From positions 23,250,001-23,314,000 of the forward strand of contig CM075103.1 of NCBI GenBank assembly GCA_037576195.1: 64,000 nt of DNA, written 5' to 3'. Positions 12,601 through 23,560 of the stretch are shown here, piece after piece. Each line of letters starts with the position of its first letter. The first letter of the stretch is position 1. The notes beneath the pieces were generated by a model that ran no database searches, was not told where the DNA came from, and worked only from the letters and a program-made list of their open reading frames with translations. Origin of the DNA: Phytoseiulus persimilis (lineage: Eukaryota > Arthropoda > Arachnida > Mesostigmata > Phytoseiidae). Both the position numbers and the translations under genes were made by a program.

Positions 12601-12817
12601 AACTAGACTCGCTGGTGAAGGAAAGCGGCACGAAATACAGACCGCACGTAGACTACGTGATCAAGCTCTGTAATGAAGTCGATCCAGCGATGTCGGAAGC
12701 CAGCATCATCGAGAGGTGCATACAGACGCTCCCGCCAGAAGATATCCGAACAGTAATCGCAACGGTCAAGCCAAAAACCGTCAGCGAGCTGCACAGCCAC
12801 TTAGGGTGGCTGGATCG
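9633..12817 (+). mobile_element. Ty3/gypsy fossil, family Y, copy A
   Basis: The parts, in order, are the integrase core and C-terminal tail (9645-10694, with VSDRGTAYTS and SNGQVERINQEV), a zinc-knuckle ORF (about 10907-11480), an LTR/leader spacer (about 11481-12243, with a likely primer-binding site at TTGGCGCC near 12176) and gag (12301-12817, retrotransposon-gag signature around ALDWFDRREPYDDTWQRF). Integrase before LTR before gag means that adjoining elements share one LTR here. The element is broken, with a handful of breaks. It differs from copy B by only a few percent, so the duplication is young relative to the element. Confidence 0.85.
10907..11480 (+). pseudogene. Zinc-knuckle ORF downstream of integrase (Ty3 fossil, copy A)
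   Basis: The coding stretch lies between integrase and the LTR. It begins MNTSNEEATEAMGPPVVF, contains CTRCGDDRHVEVAPYC followed by a CNLC motif and, at its end, GHMARDC-type residues, then a helical charged tail ending ATRNEAV. CCHC knuckles normally belong to gag nucleocapsid, so a knuckle protein after integrase is unusual for Ty3/gypsy. It may be an extra nucleic-acid-binding protein or a displaced nucleocapsid. It is conserved in copy B (15346-15919). Treated as a fossil with about one break. Confidence 0.6.
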
Positions 12818-12825
12818 GACCCTAC

Positions 12826-12950
12826 TAGGCATCGCAAGCAACCGCAAATTTTCGGAACCGCGGTTCTCGGTTCTCTGAGAACCGCAAGTAAGAACCGCGG
12901 TCCCAGAACCGCAAGTGAGAACCGCGAAGAACCGCGGCCAACGGCCGAAA
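12826..12950. mobile_element. Left terminus of a hAT (duplicated copy)
   Basis: This stretch starts TAGGCATCGCAAGCAACCGC directly after GACCCTAC (12818-12825) and is rich in AACCGC repeats. The same junction occurs at 19534-19542, where the element continues. Here it breaks after CCGAAATGAT and joins the LINE-like segment at GATCAATCAC. It is therefore a by-product of the tandem duplication rather than a separate insertion. Confidence 0.85.
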
Positions 12951-13546
12951 TGATCAATCACTAACCATTGTTGTTCCGAAAACAGATCACCGTCGTCTGC
13001 TACGAGTGAGACAACACGTGGCAGCTTGTGAGAGCGCTTCTTGCAAAAAAAGGTGCTTTGAGTGAGGTGTGGTGAAAGAAAACCGCGCAGAGGAAACGGG
13101 GTGAGACATAGGTACTTAAAAGACCCGTAAAAGAACTCGGGAGATACAAAAAAAATGGCACAGGTGAAGGCCTGTGCGAAATGCATAGGGATGATGCGGG
13201 CTTTGGAGTCTGATCCAAAGATCCACTGCATCCCATGCGCGCTTACGACAAACTGTAAGCGATGAGGCAGCTGTGGAAGCGTTGTAAAAGACCTCAACGC
13301 CCAAAAGCAAGCCAACGAGGAGCTCTCAGCAGAATTGCAAGCAGCAAAAGACAAGATCATTGCCATGCAAGATCAACTAATCGAGCTGAATAGCTCGCTT
13401 AATGAAACAAACAAAAGATACAGAGAGTATCTAGAAAGAGACAGAACGACAGGGACACGAATGTGCTCTGAACGGATGGAGACTGGAGGCTCCGTCGATG
13501 AACCAGAAGATGCAAATCTTCTTCGCAGCGCTAGCGACGCACGATG
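12951..13546 (+). mobile_element. LINE-like 5' fragment, copy B
   Basis: Near-identical to 8588-9066 but longer. The coiled-coil frame (13335-13546) continues with NKRYREYLERDRTTG and an acidic tail ending SASDAR. The zinc motif C-x2-C..C-x2-C lies upstream near 13165. No reverse transcriptase follows; Ty3 integrase sequence begins about 25 bp later. Confidence 0.45.
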
Positions 13547-15345
13547 AATTCCATATGATACAAGCAGCGGATGTTCATCAAGGAAAGACTCGAAGCACTG
13601 AATAAGACCAAGGCGGAACGAACAAGAAGGGAAGAAAATTCGGTTCAGGGGTTCTGTGAACGACAAGGAGTACTGTTGAAGGAGAAGGACGGGAGGAGAT
13701 TATTCGTGGTACCAAAGGCGATGAGGGAGTGTGTTTTCGTTATCGCACACGACAAAGGCGGGCACTTCGGAATGGATAAAACATTGGAGCTAATGAGGAC
13801 AACGTATTGGTTTCCGAAAATGAGAGAATATACGAAGTTCCACCTGCAAGCATGCATGGAGTGCATATTCAACAAAGACTTAACCGGCAAGAAGGAGGGG
13901 ATGTGTAACGTGATTCGACCAGAGAGAAGACCGTTCCAGAAGGTGTTCATCGATCACTTGGGACCACTACCGGAATCACACGGGAAGGAGCACGTCATAG
14001 TACTGGTGGACGGACTGACGAAGTTCGTGATACTCGAAGCAGTCGCAACAACTTCAGCGGATGGAGTAGTCAGGTTCTTGACGAAGTGTTCATGACGTAC
14101 GGGAAGCCCGAGAAAATCGTGTCCGACAGAGGGACTGCGTACACTTCGAAGAAAATGGAGGAATTCTTGCTGAAAGAAGGCGTTGGACACATTCTAATTT
14201 CATGCCAGAAACCATCATCAAACGGCCAAGTCGAAAGAATCAATCAGGAGGTGGCCAGATTGTTGAGATCACTATGCGTAACGGCGGATCACCGGGATTG
14301 GGCAAAGTTCTTACCGATGGCACAGATTTTCTTGAACAGGGTGGTATCGAGAAGTACGGGGAGATCACCATTCGAGGTCTTGCATGGGTGCCTACCGAGA
14401 ATCAATAATCACGCGCAGTTGATAGAGGGCGAACAAGATAGGGTATGGGTACCGGCGGAAGAAGTGCAGGCAGAAGTTCGGGAACAACTGATGCAAAGCC
14501 AGGATAAATACGCGTACTATTGCGATGGGAAAAGGAGGCCACATTACATCAGATATTCGAAAGGCGATATAGTGGCAGTTAGACCCTTGCCAATCCGCAC
14601 GGGTCAACCGACGAAGTTGCAACCAAAGTTTCGAGGTCCAATGGTCATTTCTGAAGTATTGCTGAAAGATACCTATCGACTGGTCCAATTGGGTCGAGGG
14701 AATTACACTTGTACTGCTCACTGTTCACAACTGAAATGGTACCGACTACACGATAAGAACGAGGAGGAAATAGAAGCCTACGACGGAACAGACTACGACG
14801 AAGGGGAGCTAGAGGAAGCAGGAATCGGAGCCGTGGAGAGACCAGAAGAAGTCATCGAATCCACAAGAATCAAGGAGCCGGCGGAGATCGAGCAGTCGGA
14901 AGGAGAGAGGGCAGGAACAGCGGAGAAACCGATCGAGATAGAAACATCGGAATCATCAGAGGAAGTGCAGATCAATGTAGACCCAAGAATAGTGGGAAAT
15001 CAGCCACAACAGAGGGCTCGTAGGGGTTTGAACACGGCACGATTAGAACCGGCACGTAGGGATAAAGCAGAAATAATAGATAGAAGAGCACAACCAGGTA
15101 GACAGTCGAAATTCGCGGGAAGATACTCGAAGTAGAAAGTTGAGGACAACTTCAGGTAGCGTGGTTCGAGACGGCTATGGAAGAGGAGAAGTGCGAAGAA
15201 TCAACAGAGCAAGTGCACGTATAAAGTGTAGCGAATTGAACTAGGTAGAGGGAAACAAAAAAGTGAAAGAGAGGGGAAAGCATCGAGAGCGAACGCGCAC
15301 CGGGATCGGGTCTTTTCTGTCAAACCTTCGAGGACAACAGACACC

Positions 15346-15919
15346 ATGAACACCGGCAACGAGGAAGCAACCGAGGCCATGGGACCGCCGGTGGTGTTCT
15401 ACAAGGAGGGCCAGGGGCCAAAGGACGAGAAGCCCAGAAGCAGGGCAGTTGAGCTGGACGGAGAACGAGGGCTGGCGTTCGAGGTGAACGTAACCAAGAC
15501 GGTTGCGCCGGAGCAACTGGTGAAACCACGAAGGACCTGCACCCGATGTGGTGACGATCGCCACGTGGAGGTCGCGCCGTATTGCAAGGCCCGATGGGTG
15601 ACCTGCAACCTGTGTAAATGTCTGCCATGGGTGCAAGGGCATCGGACACATGGCCCGAGACTGCAAAGAGGTGATGTACGAAAAAGCAGCCGACCGAGGC
15701 TATATCGCAAAGAGGGCTGGAGAGGAGGTGGCAAGGTACGTCCGGAACTCGGGCTTCGATCCGGTGGAGTACCAGCTTGAACTAACTCGAAGGCAACTCG
15801 AACGGACGGGTTTGAAAGTAACTGGAGGCTATGAAAGACCACGACGGAAGGAGGGCCAGTCGGTAGTTCCGAAAACGACCACCCCAGCGACGGCAGCCAC
15901 ACGAAACGAAGCAGTCTGA
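15346..15919 (+). pseudogene. Zinc-knuckle ORF downstream of integrase (Ty3 fossil, copy B)
   Basis: Second copy of the post-integrase zinc-knuckle stretch, differing at few positions from 10907-11480. The cysteine and histidine positions are retained. An ATG lies about 210 bp after the end of the integrase frame, behind a region with no other open frame, so it would need its own translation start or a spliced message. Confidence 0.6.
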
Positions 15920-16438
15920 CCGCGGCGCTCCGAACCGGCAGATTACCGCGCAGTGCCACCCGCCCCCATCGTACTCTATTCGTTACGCCCCACCTTCCCC
16001 TTACGCGGACATGTAACATATTCATCAATATTTCTAATGAGGGCCAGTTGTAGGAACAACTGTAAGATTTTTAATGAGGGCTAGTTGTAAGAACAACTGT
16101 GAGATTCGTAAGGAGGGCTAGATGGTTAATTAATTTACTAAGTTTCGAAAGGCCGCTGAAGGAATCAGCATTACGCTGTAAGGAGGGCTAGCGGAACTAA
16201 AAAGAGAGATGCTAGAAGTCTCACGACGAAGGTGTGCTCATTTAGGTATGTGCTCGTTTAGCCAGATCGAATATCAGGGCGGAGTGTGCCGAATAGAAGT
16301 GCTGGCCAGGAGACCAGTATGGTAGCGGTGGTCGAGTGTCGCATTCTAAGAGAAGCGTCTTGAGGTACGACTCAGCGGCGACGAGTTGTACTGGAGAGGG
16401 AAGTCAGTAGAGAGAAAGAGGAGAATCCCGCGAGAATA

Positions 16439-18713
16439 CACTGAGACCTCGTTTAACGCGGTCTCGTTTAGCGCGGTTTCGCTATAACGCGGTTTTTTTC
16501 TAGTCGAAATCATAGAAGCTTCAGTAGGAGTGGGAGCAAGCTTCTATGTGGAGATGTGGGACCGAGAATGAATTATCTTGCCTTGAGTCTATTTTGTGCT
16601 GATTTCCATGTTTTTTTTTGTACCTATTCGAACAATACCGACTCCTGCTGGATCAGGGCGAATTTCACGGGTCTTTTCTCCCGAATCAGCGTCATCGCCG
16701 TTTCGCGTTCAGCTATCGACCGTTATACATAGTTTCGCACTGTCCTTACGCGGATCACATAGTTCCTGTAAGACCAGTTAATCTGGAGGAGATGAAGCCG
16801 AAAAACTCGGCTGGCCCGAAAGTAACGAGGAAAGCTATCGATTTTGAGACGAAGATAGAGGTTCTCAGGAAACTGGACGCAGGACGAAGGCAAGTTGATA
16901 TAGGCTCTGAAATGGGCTTGTCAACGTCAACGATCAGGACTATTCTGACGAACAGGGACAAAATTCTCTCATCCACGCAGTCGAACACCTCAACTTCGGC
17001 GGTGAAGATCACTCGTTCGAGGAGTTCTGCCATGGAAACGATGGAGAGCCTGTTGTCGATATGGATCGACGACGAAATCGAGCGCAACATGCCGCTGAGT
17101 CAAGCGGTAATCATGCGAGAGGCCAAATCCATCTTCGACCGCATTCAATGTCAGAGTGGGGAGACCGGAGAGAAATTCGCAGCTAGCAATGGGTGGTTCC
17201 ATCGCTCCAAAGCCAGACGTAATCTCCATAACGTTACTCTTTCCGGGGAGGGCGCGAGTGCGGACGTTGAGGCTGCCGCGAGTTTCCCTGCCGTTCTGAA
17301 CTCCATAATTCGGGAGAACATCTGTCCGCCCGAGTTGGTTTTCAATGTGGATGAAACGGGGTTGTACTGGAAGCGGATGCCTAAGCGGACCTTTCTGACC
17401 CGCGCGCAGAAGCGAGCACCCGGCTTCAAGGCCGCAAAAGATCGAGTGACACTACTTCTCGGGGGCAACGCAAGCGGCGATCTGAAACTGAAACCACTCC
17501 TCGTGTATCACTCCCTCAATCCGAGAGCCATGAAAGGTGTTTCCAAGTCATCCCTTCCCGTCATTTGGGAAACAAATAAGAAATCTCGGATCACTGGGAG
17601 CATCTTCCAGAACTGGTTCGTTCATCACTTCTGTCCCGCGGTCAGGAGTTACGCGGAATCGAAAAACTTGGAACCGAAAGCTCTACTCCTCATTGACAAC
17701 GCGCCCACTCATCCGAGCAACTTATCGGAGTTGGAAACCTGTCTACCGGTGAAAGTCGTCTTCCTCCCACCAAATACAACTTCATTGATCCAGCCGATGG
17801 ATCAGGGAGTAATTTCGAACTTCAAAGTTCACTATCTGCGGCGAACCTTCCAGAAGCTGATAGATGAAACTGAGGGGCAGGACAAGCTATCCATAATCAA
17901 CTTCTGGAAGGCTTTCAACATCATGGATGCGATCAGAAATATGAACCACGCGTGGCATGAAGTCTCCCCGAACTGTATGAGGGGAGTCTGGAAAAAAATC
18001 TGGCCGAACCTCAACGATAGGGATCTCGTGGACGCCCCGAACGTTGACATCGATGAGTTCGTTCGGCTGACGAATGAAGCAGGCCTTGACAATGTGGACA
18101 CAGAAGACATCGAGGATCTACTCCGAGACAGCAGTGAAGGCTATTCGAATGACGACCTCCTGGAGCTGATGGATGTAGCCGGTGTCGAGGGACCGGACGT
18201 AGAGGGAAGAGGAGAGGAAGGTGGGGAGGTAGAAGAACCTTCGGATCTCAGCACGGGACTTCTGGAGCAGAGCTTGTCCAAAGTCCAGGAGATCATGGGA
18301 GAGCTTCACGAGAAAGATCCAGATCCTGAGAGGAGTTTGAAAGCAAAGCAGGGTGTTCTTGATGCATTAACTTGCTACAGAGTCTTGCTCGAGGAACGCA
18401 GGAGGCTGAAGAGACAGACGACTTTGGATCAGTTTCTCACTATCGCGAAGAGACAGAAGCTATCTCCAGATGAGGGTGGAATGGAACAGCCATGATAGTC
18501 CTGGAGCAAGATGTAGACGTGATCAACTTGTCAAATTATTGGAAGATTCCCTAAAATATATATTCCCAATAAATACATGTTTGTTCATAATAAGCTTCGA
18601 GTTTCCATTCCGTATCCCTATACCGTCTATGTTGGAATGCTCCGGCTCAACGCGGTTTCGCTTAGCGCTCTTCCTCCAGGAACGCATCCACAGCGTTAAG
18701 CGGGGTGAAGGTG
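16439..18713 (+). mobile_element. Tigger/pogo DNA transposon, apparently complete
   Basis: A TA dinucleotide flanks both ends (16437-16438 and 18714-18715), and copy A carries the empty site (GAGAATATGAGAG) at about 12000. The termini are CACTGAGACCTCGTTTAACGC and, reverse-complemented, CACCTTCACCCCGCTTAACGC, with further GTTTAGCGCGGTTTCGCT repeats inside, as in Tigger elements. Its length is 2275 bp with one transposase gene. Presence in copy B only shows that it inserted after the tandem duplication. Confidence 0.95.
16792..18495 (+). CDS. Tigger/pogo-type transposase
   Basis: The frame is open from the first in-frame ATG at 16792 (567 residues); earlier in-frame codons lack an ATG. Residues 1-60 form a psq-type helix-turn-helix (KIEVLRKLDAG..DIGSEMGLSTSTIRTI). 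Residues about 85-150 form a CENP-B-like second DNA-binding domain with NGWFHRSKARRN. The DDE domain has Asp187 (FNVDETGLYW), Asp302 (LLIDNAPTHP) and Asp337 (IQPMDQGVISNFK), with 34 residues between the last two. An acidic tail follows. All catalytic residues are present and no lesion is seen, so it may be functional. It would cut and paste at TA sites in the nucleus. Confidence 0.93.
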   Translation: MKPKNSAGPKVTRKAIDFETKIEVLRKLDAGRRQVDIGSEMGLSTSTIRTILTNRDKILSSTQSNTSTSAVKITRSRSSAMETMESLLSIWIDDEIERNMPLSQAVIMREAKSIFDRIQCQSGETGEKFAASNGWFHRSKARRNLHNVTLSGEGASADVEAAASFPAVLNSIIRENICPPELVFNVDETGLYWKRMPKRTFLTRAQKRAPGFKAAKDRVTLLLGGNASGDLKLKPLLVYHSLNPRAMKGVSKSSLPVIWETNKKSRITGSIFQNWFVHHFCPAVRSYAESKNLEPKALLLIDNAPTHPSNLSELETCLPVKVVFLPPNTTSLIQPMDQGVISNFKVHYLRRTFQKLIDETEGQDKLSIINFWKAFNIMDAIRNMNHAWHEVSPNCMRGVWKKIWPNLNDRDLVDAPNVDIDEFVRLTNEAGLDNVDTEDIEDLLRDSSEGYSNDDLLELMDVAGVEGPDVEGRGEEGGEVEEPSDLSTGLLEQSLSKVQEIMGELHEKDPDPERSLKAKQGVLDALTCYRVLLEERRRLKRQTTLDQFLTIAKRQKLSPDEGGMEQP

Positions 18714-19540
18714 TATGAGAGACGAATGAATAGAGTGCGAATGAGTGTGTGAATTAAGATACTACGAAGAGAGCAACGAGGTGACGGAGTAAACCCGTAA
18801 TAACCAGTATCCACACTGAGTCCCGGCGTATTCATTCCGTGAGCAGTAGAGTCTCACATCAGTATTCTTATTGTTTTGATTTCTTGAATTCTTGGCGCCT
18901 TTTGTTCTCGAAGAACGTGTCGTATCTCACTTGCACGTAATCATGAATGGGCATATATCGTGCAATTGAGCAACCATTTGTTAGTCTGTGTTGAACGCTT
19001 GAATGCGTCGGTTGTGTTCTCCGAAATGGATCGTGAAGCGGGTCAATCTTCCCGACAGGGAAGTCATGCTACCCAAAGTTCAAAGGCACACCTTCAGAAG
19101 ATCCAGCGGCATGGCTCCGCGCCTTTGAACGGGCGGCGGAGTACAACCAGGACTCGGCGGCAAGGAAGCTCGCAAGAGTCCCATTCTCCCTCCACGGTCG
19201 GGCTCTGGACTGGTTTGACCGGAGAAAACCGTACGACGACACGTGGCAACGGTTTAGGGAGGAGTTCGAAGAGAGATTCATTGATCGAGCAGCCAAACGC
19301 CACGAGGCAACTAGGAAACTAGACTCGCTGGTGAAGGGAAGCGGCACGAAATACAGACCGCACGTAGACTATGTGATCAAGCTCTGTAATGAAGTCGATC
19401 CAGCGATGTCGGAAGCCAGCATCATCGAGAGGTGCATACAGACGCTCCCGCCAGAAGATATCCGAACAGTAATCGCAACGGTCAAGCCAAAAACCGTCAG
19501 CGAGCTGCACAGCCACTTAGGGTGGCTGGATCGGACCCTA

Positions 19541-19792
19541 CTAGGCATCGCAAGCAACCGCAAATTTTCGGAACCACGGTCCCAGAACCGCAAGTGAGAA
19601 CCGCGAATAACCGCGGCCAACGGCCGAAATGATGAGGGCTCGCTCAGAATTTGTCGCTCGATCCGTCGATGATGAGTCACGAAATGGCAGTGGACTGTTT
19701 TCTTTCAATCCATGCTGTGTCCTCAAATGTTTGCTCAAAGCGCTCGTCGATCTTTCTGTCTTTAATTGCTGAGTTTCGAGATACGAAAACAA
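19541..19792 (-). pseudogene. BED zinc-finger fragment of a hAT transposase
   Basis: The minus-strand frame reads ...TERSTSALSKHLRTQHGLKE, the histidine half of a BED finger. A GTAAGT/AG context just upstream suggests that it was a second exon, as in the hAT at 4597. The frame runs outward into the left terminus, so the catalytic part is missing. This end is a deleted or rearranged remnant. Confidence 0.65.
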
Positions 19793-20599
19793 TTACTTAC
19801 TGGGTTCTGAACTCCGAACGCAAATGCAGCTACGGTCAGAGCTATATTCTTCGTTTCCCCCAGCTGCTGCTAAGAGAGTCGAGACCCCCTCGCTTACCTC
19901 CGTGGACCATGCTGCCACCTCAGGAAAGACCTGTGGGTTTCTAGCGATTTGTCTCACCTTTCGAATACCACGCTAAATATGTGAAGCTTGAAACGCACCG
20001 TGGGTTGGGTCCCCGGGTTCGACCAGCACCCCAGGATGCAGGCGACTAGCTGTTTTGAGCCGCAGTCGTTAATCGAGCTGCCCGAGGCCAGCTCCTTAGC
20101 GGAAGCTAATGTTCCCGCCAACTAAGTGGATTCATCAAAACTCTCCCGATCTCCTTGGTGATCTGGAATCTCAAATCAATGGCCGTATATCAGGCCAGGG
20201 GTGGCCTCGTCAGACTTGCAGAACCATCCGAGCAGCACCAAACCTCGTTGAACCAAAAAGCGCAGGGACTCACGTCGCTCGTTTCTGTCTGCGTTCCTTT
20301 AGAGCTTCCTGGCTTCTAGTAAACGATACGCAGATATTTGGTTCGGATGAGGGCCTGGGAGATAGCAGACGACTAAGTTTCGGAAATTTGAAACACTTGC
20401 TCATGGGCGTTCGAACCGTGGAGCACGGAGCGTGCTCCCATGCCGGCCGAGGACATTGTTGCGATATGCTACAATTCATCCTTGAGGTCATGGGAGTCCT
20501 CCAAGAGGTAGGTCTTGGAATGATTCACGACTGAGGACAACTTAGTAGATGACGAGGGGTGATTACGTAGTTGGAGATTGGGATGGGTTTGATGATTGG
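19793..20599. other. Unassigned sequence inside the hAT shell
   Basis: Only short frames; the longest is 141 residues at 20109-20534 without a motif. There are no repeats or terminal structures that I can name. It is probably worn hAT or older mobile DNA. Confidence 0.4.
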
Positions 20600-20603
20600 A
20601 TAC

Positions 20604-22641
20604 TGTAGGATTGTAAATGATCTCGCCCCATGTAGCTCCAACCCTGGGTATCGCTCATTGTTCCCGCCATCGCTAGAGAGCGCCCCGGCCATCTCGGAGA
20701 AGATGGTGCGAGGGCGGAATTGGAAAGGAGAATTAGGAGTTGATCATAGATAGAGAACAGAGAGTCACTTTTTCGGCACACTCAATCGAGATCGGTCGCA
20801 GGCGCGATAGCCGGTTTAGATTCGACGAGCCAGCGAATAAAAGCGGGTGAATCCCCCGATCCGGCAGTCTTACAAGTGGTGGAGATTGCGAGTTCGATCC
20901 ACCGTACGGAATGCCGATGTTCAAGTCGCCACTAGACCTTGCAGCGGTTTTTAACCGCGGTTCAGAAACCGCGAAAAATCGCGGTAAATTAACCGCGGGG
21001 AACCGCGAGATTTGCGGTTAATAACCGCGGTTTTCAGGTACTCAGATCTCGGATTATTCCCGCACATTTTGGAGTGGAATCCGCTTCGTCCCTCTCCTCA
21101 TTATCGAGAGCGTCGACGAAGCATGAGACTTGTCGCTTGTCGGGCACCGCGCCGATTTATTCAAACTCGAGTCGACGCCCTCTGCCGGTAAAAAAGACAG
21201 CTGACGTCGGTCTCTCTGTTCGAGCTCCCTCTGATTTAAAACGTGAAGGAGTTCGTGAGGGATCGTCATGGAAGAATTCAAGAAACTGAGCAATCCTAAA
21301 AGTTGGGTTTGGAAGCTCAAGAGAGCTCAAAAGAGAAAACCAAGCTAAATGTATCAAATGCTCACAAGTAAGAATTCTTAGTTGGGTTGGACTGGAATTG
21401 AGTGAAACCAAGTTTAAACTAAGTTACCTCGAAATACATCCAATGAAGCTTCGTGTTGTTCGAGTTTTAATTTGAAATTGTCGATGATTCCGTGGAATAT
21501 TACAACAGAAATCATCCATTTGAGCTTGAAAATCCAAAACTGATCGATTGCGGTTAATGTCGGTTTTTAACCGCGGATTCAGGATTTGGATTTGCGAATA
21601 ACTGCAAACCGCGATTTTCGCGGATTGCGGTTTTCTGCGAGGTCTAGTCGCCACCCAAGACCTTGCCGAAGAAACGCGCACGCGCGGTCCGCGCACGGTC
21701 CGGCACAGGGATCCAGCCCAACCCGGATCCTGCACAAAGTTACGAGGAAGAAGTCGCTCAGGCTCAGGCAGTGGCCGTGGCCGAGCAAGGTCTCACCGAC
21801 CCAGCTCAAGAACCAGCCTTCCAACAAGACCCAGCAGCACCGTACGACTAGCACGACCACGAGTTAGGGCTAGCAACAGCCCAGAGATTTGGTTTGACTC
21901 CACGTACCGCTACGAAAGGTCGGCCAGTCGGACAAACTACAAAGCCCCTTCTTCGGACCTTTTAGGATAGGCGAGCAAAAAGGTCCGGAAACGTTTTTGA
22001 TCATCCCCGAACCCGGGGCGAAGCTACCGGGACCAAGAACGAAACCGCATGTGGTCCACTCTTCGCGCCTGAAAACTGTAGTAACTGCAGAAAGCCAAGC
22101 GAGTCCAGCTCATCAAGACGAAAAGATCGAAGAAGCCGACAACACTGCAGAACCGGCCCAAGAGATTGACCTAGCACAGAGTGAACCAGCACACACCGAT
22201 CCGGCACCGATTGATCCAGCGCCCAGCGATCCAGCACATGTCGATCCGACAACCTTCGGTCCAGCATCCAATACCCCACGAGGAACCGCAAACGGCCCGA
22301 GTATTTGGCGGAAGCAAACCAGCTGAGCATCGACACGAACCGGGTCGGTTCTTCATTAGTAGGGGGGTCATGTAGGATTGTGAATGATCTCGCCCCATGT
22401 GGCTCCAACCCTAGGTATCGCTCATTGTTCCCGCCACCGCTGGAGAGCGCCCCGGCCATCTCGGAGAAGATGGTGCGAGGGCGGAATTGGAAAGGAGAAT
22501 CAGAAGTTGATCATAGAGAGAGAACAGAGAGCCACTTTTTCGGCACACTCAATCGAGATCGGTCGCAGCCGCGATACCCGGTTTGGATTCGACGAGCCAG
22601 CGAATAAAAGCGAGTGAATCCCCCGATCCGGCAGTCTTACA
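20604..22641 (+). mobile_element. Ty3/gypsy fossil, family X, with both LTRs
   Basis: Two 271-bp LTRs beginning TGTAGGATTG and ending CAGTCTTACA lie at 20604-20874 and 22371-22641. The flanks share ATAC (20600-20603 and 22642-22645). A purine-rich tract (AGTAGGGGGGTCA) precedes the 3' LTR. Internal parts are a gag start (21663-21851) and the integrase C-terminal end with a proline-rich tail of repeated DPA units (about 21880-22326). The internal region is far shorter than a complete element, so it is broken. The LTRs are about 95% alike by eye, indicating moderate age. A hAT lies within it. Confidence 0.9.
20933..21646 (+). mobile_element. Non-autonomous hAT with perfect 8-bp duplication
   Basis: The ends are TAGACCTTGCAGCGGTTTTT and, reverse-complemented, TAGACCTCGCAGAAAACCGC. 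GTCGCCAC flanks both sides (20925-20932 and 21647-21654). AACCGC/GCGGTT repeats fill 20942-21035 and 21549-21640. Near 21285-21372 the plus strand keeps a worn BED first exon (SNPKSWVWKL, then C-x2-C, then GTAAGA), like exon 1 of the hAT at 4597. At 714 bp it is an internally deleted relative of that family. Confidence 0.9.
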
Positions 22642-22645
22642 ATAC

Positions 22646-23160
22646 TTCAACGAATTATGCCTTGCTGCCGCGGAAATTCATGGATCCAGCCATTCAAACG
22701 GTACACTGGTTCTCGAGAATTCAGCCAATGTACCGAGTCTCGAGGGTGGCGATGCGAGGGGAAGAGTTCGAATTGAAGGAGTAAATGCTGGCGACCGTGC
22801 CCACAGTATTCCTTATTGTTCCATGGTGTGATGAGTGTACCATGGCAAGGTTCAAGCAATGGCTCGCGCAATGGAAGTGAAGAGCCTGCCTTCAACTAAC
22901 AAGGCGGGGTTCGATAACAGGTCGAAAATGTAGACCTGTTTCTCGAGGGTGGCGATTTGGAGCAGAGTTATGGGACCTTTCGGGCCCAGGTTCGAGAGTA
23001 CTATTTGTTTATCATGATAACCTCGACGTCGCTCGGAGTTCTCGAGCGAGCCTCCTGCTTTTTTGGCACGATGGGATCACGGTGATGAACTGTCTCTGAG
23101 TGAGTCGATCGCGCGCCTCGTGCGGGATGCTTTGAATGAAAACTGATTCATTCGAATTCA
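22646..23160. other. Unassigned spacer
   Basis: No gene is seen. The phrase CTCGAGGGTGGCGAT occurs twice (about 22740 and 22945), which suggests a small internal duplication. Confidence 0.4.
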
Positions 23161-23166
23161 AGAAGT

Positions 23167-23560
23167 ATAGCTTTAACCCAATTGTCTACACGGTTATTCG
23201 AGTATGATGCAGCCAGCGACAATTCCCTGTGAGCCTAACAACCATTACTACATCAAGCACGACAACACGGGAAAGGTTATAGCTTAAGCCCAATTGTCTA
23301 CACGGTTATCCTGTTATAATGCAGCCAGAGACAAATCCTTGTAAGCCGTACAATCTTCACTAGACTATATAGAGCCTAAATAGCTTGACAAATCTTAATT
23401 TATCTCATAGACATTGAGGTTATGGCTTAAGCCCAATTGTCTACACGGTTATCCTATTTTAATGCAGTCAGAGACAAATCCTTGTAGGCCTCACAAGCTC
23501 TACTAGACCATACAGAGCTCATAGAACTTCACAAACCCTGATTCATCTTATAGACATTAA
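23167..23560. repeat. Tandem repeat at the left side of the BED-array hAT
   Basis: Three imperfect units, starting near 23167, 23278 and 23419, share the core CCCAATTGTCTACACGGTTA followed by TGCAGCCAGAGACAAATCC. A related phrase, AGTCTACATGG, occurs at about 33170 on the far side of the hAT pair in the same orientation. These are probably subterminal repeats of the BED-array element. Confidence 0.75.

Larger units (their letters stand above)
13571..19533 (+). mobile_element. Ty3/gypsy fossil, family Y, copy B
   Basis: The parts are the integrase zinc-binding N-terminal domain (13571-14095, with HDKGGHFGMDKT and CMECIF), integrase core and tail (14086-15135), the zinc-knuckle ORF (15346-15919), an LTR/leader spacer (about 15920-18959) interrupted by a Tigger element, and gag (19027-19533). 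The gag meets a hAT terminus at GACCCTAC. The element is broken, with several breaks. It is a near copy of 9633-12817 and retains more of integrase. Confidence 0.85.

Noticed and set aside
20881-20915. Possible tRNA-like piece (GAGTTCGATCC)
   Set aside because: Only a T-arm-like word is present; no cloverleaf can be drawn, and it lies just inside an LTR where primer-site-related sequence is expected.
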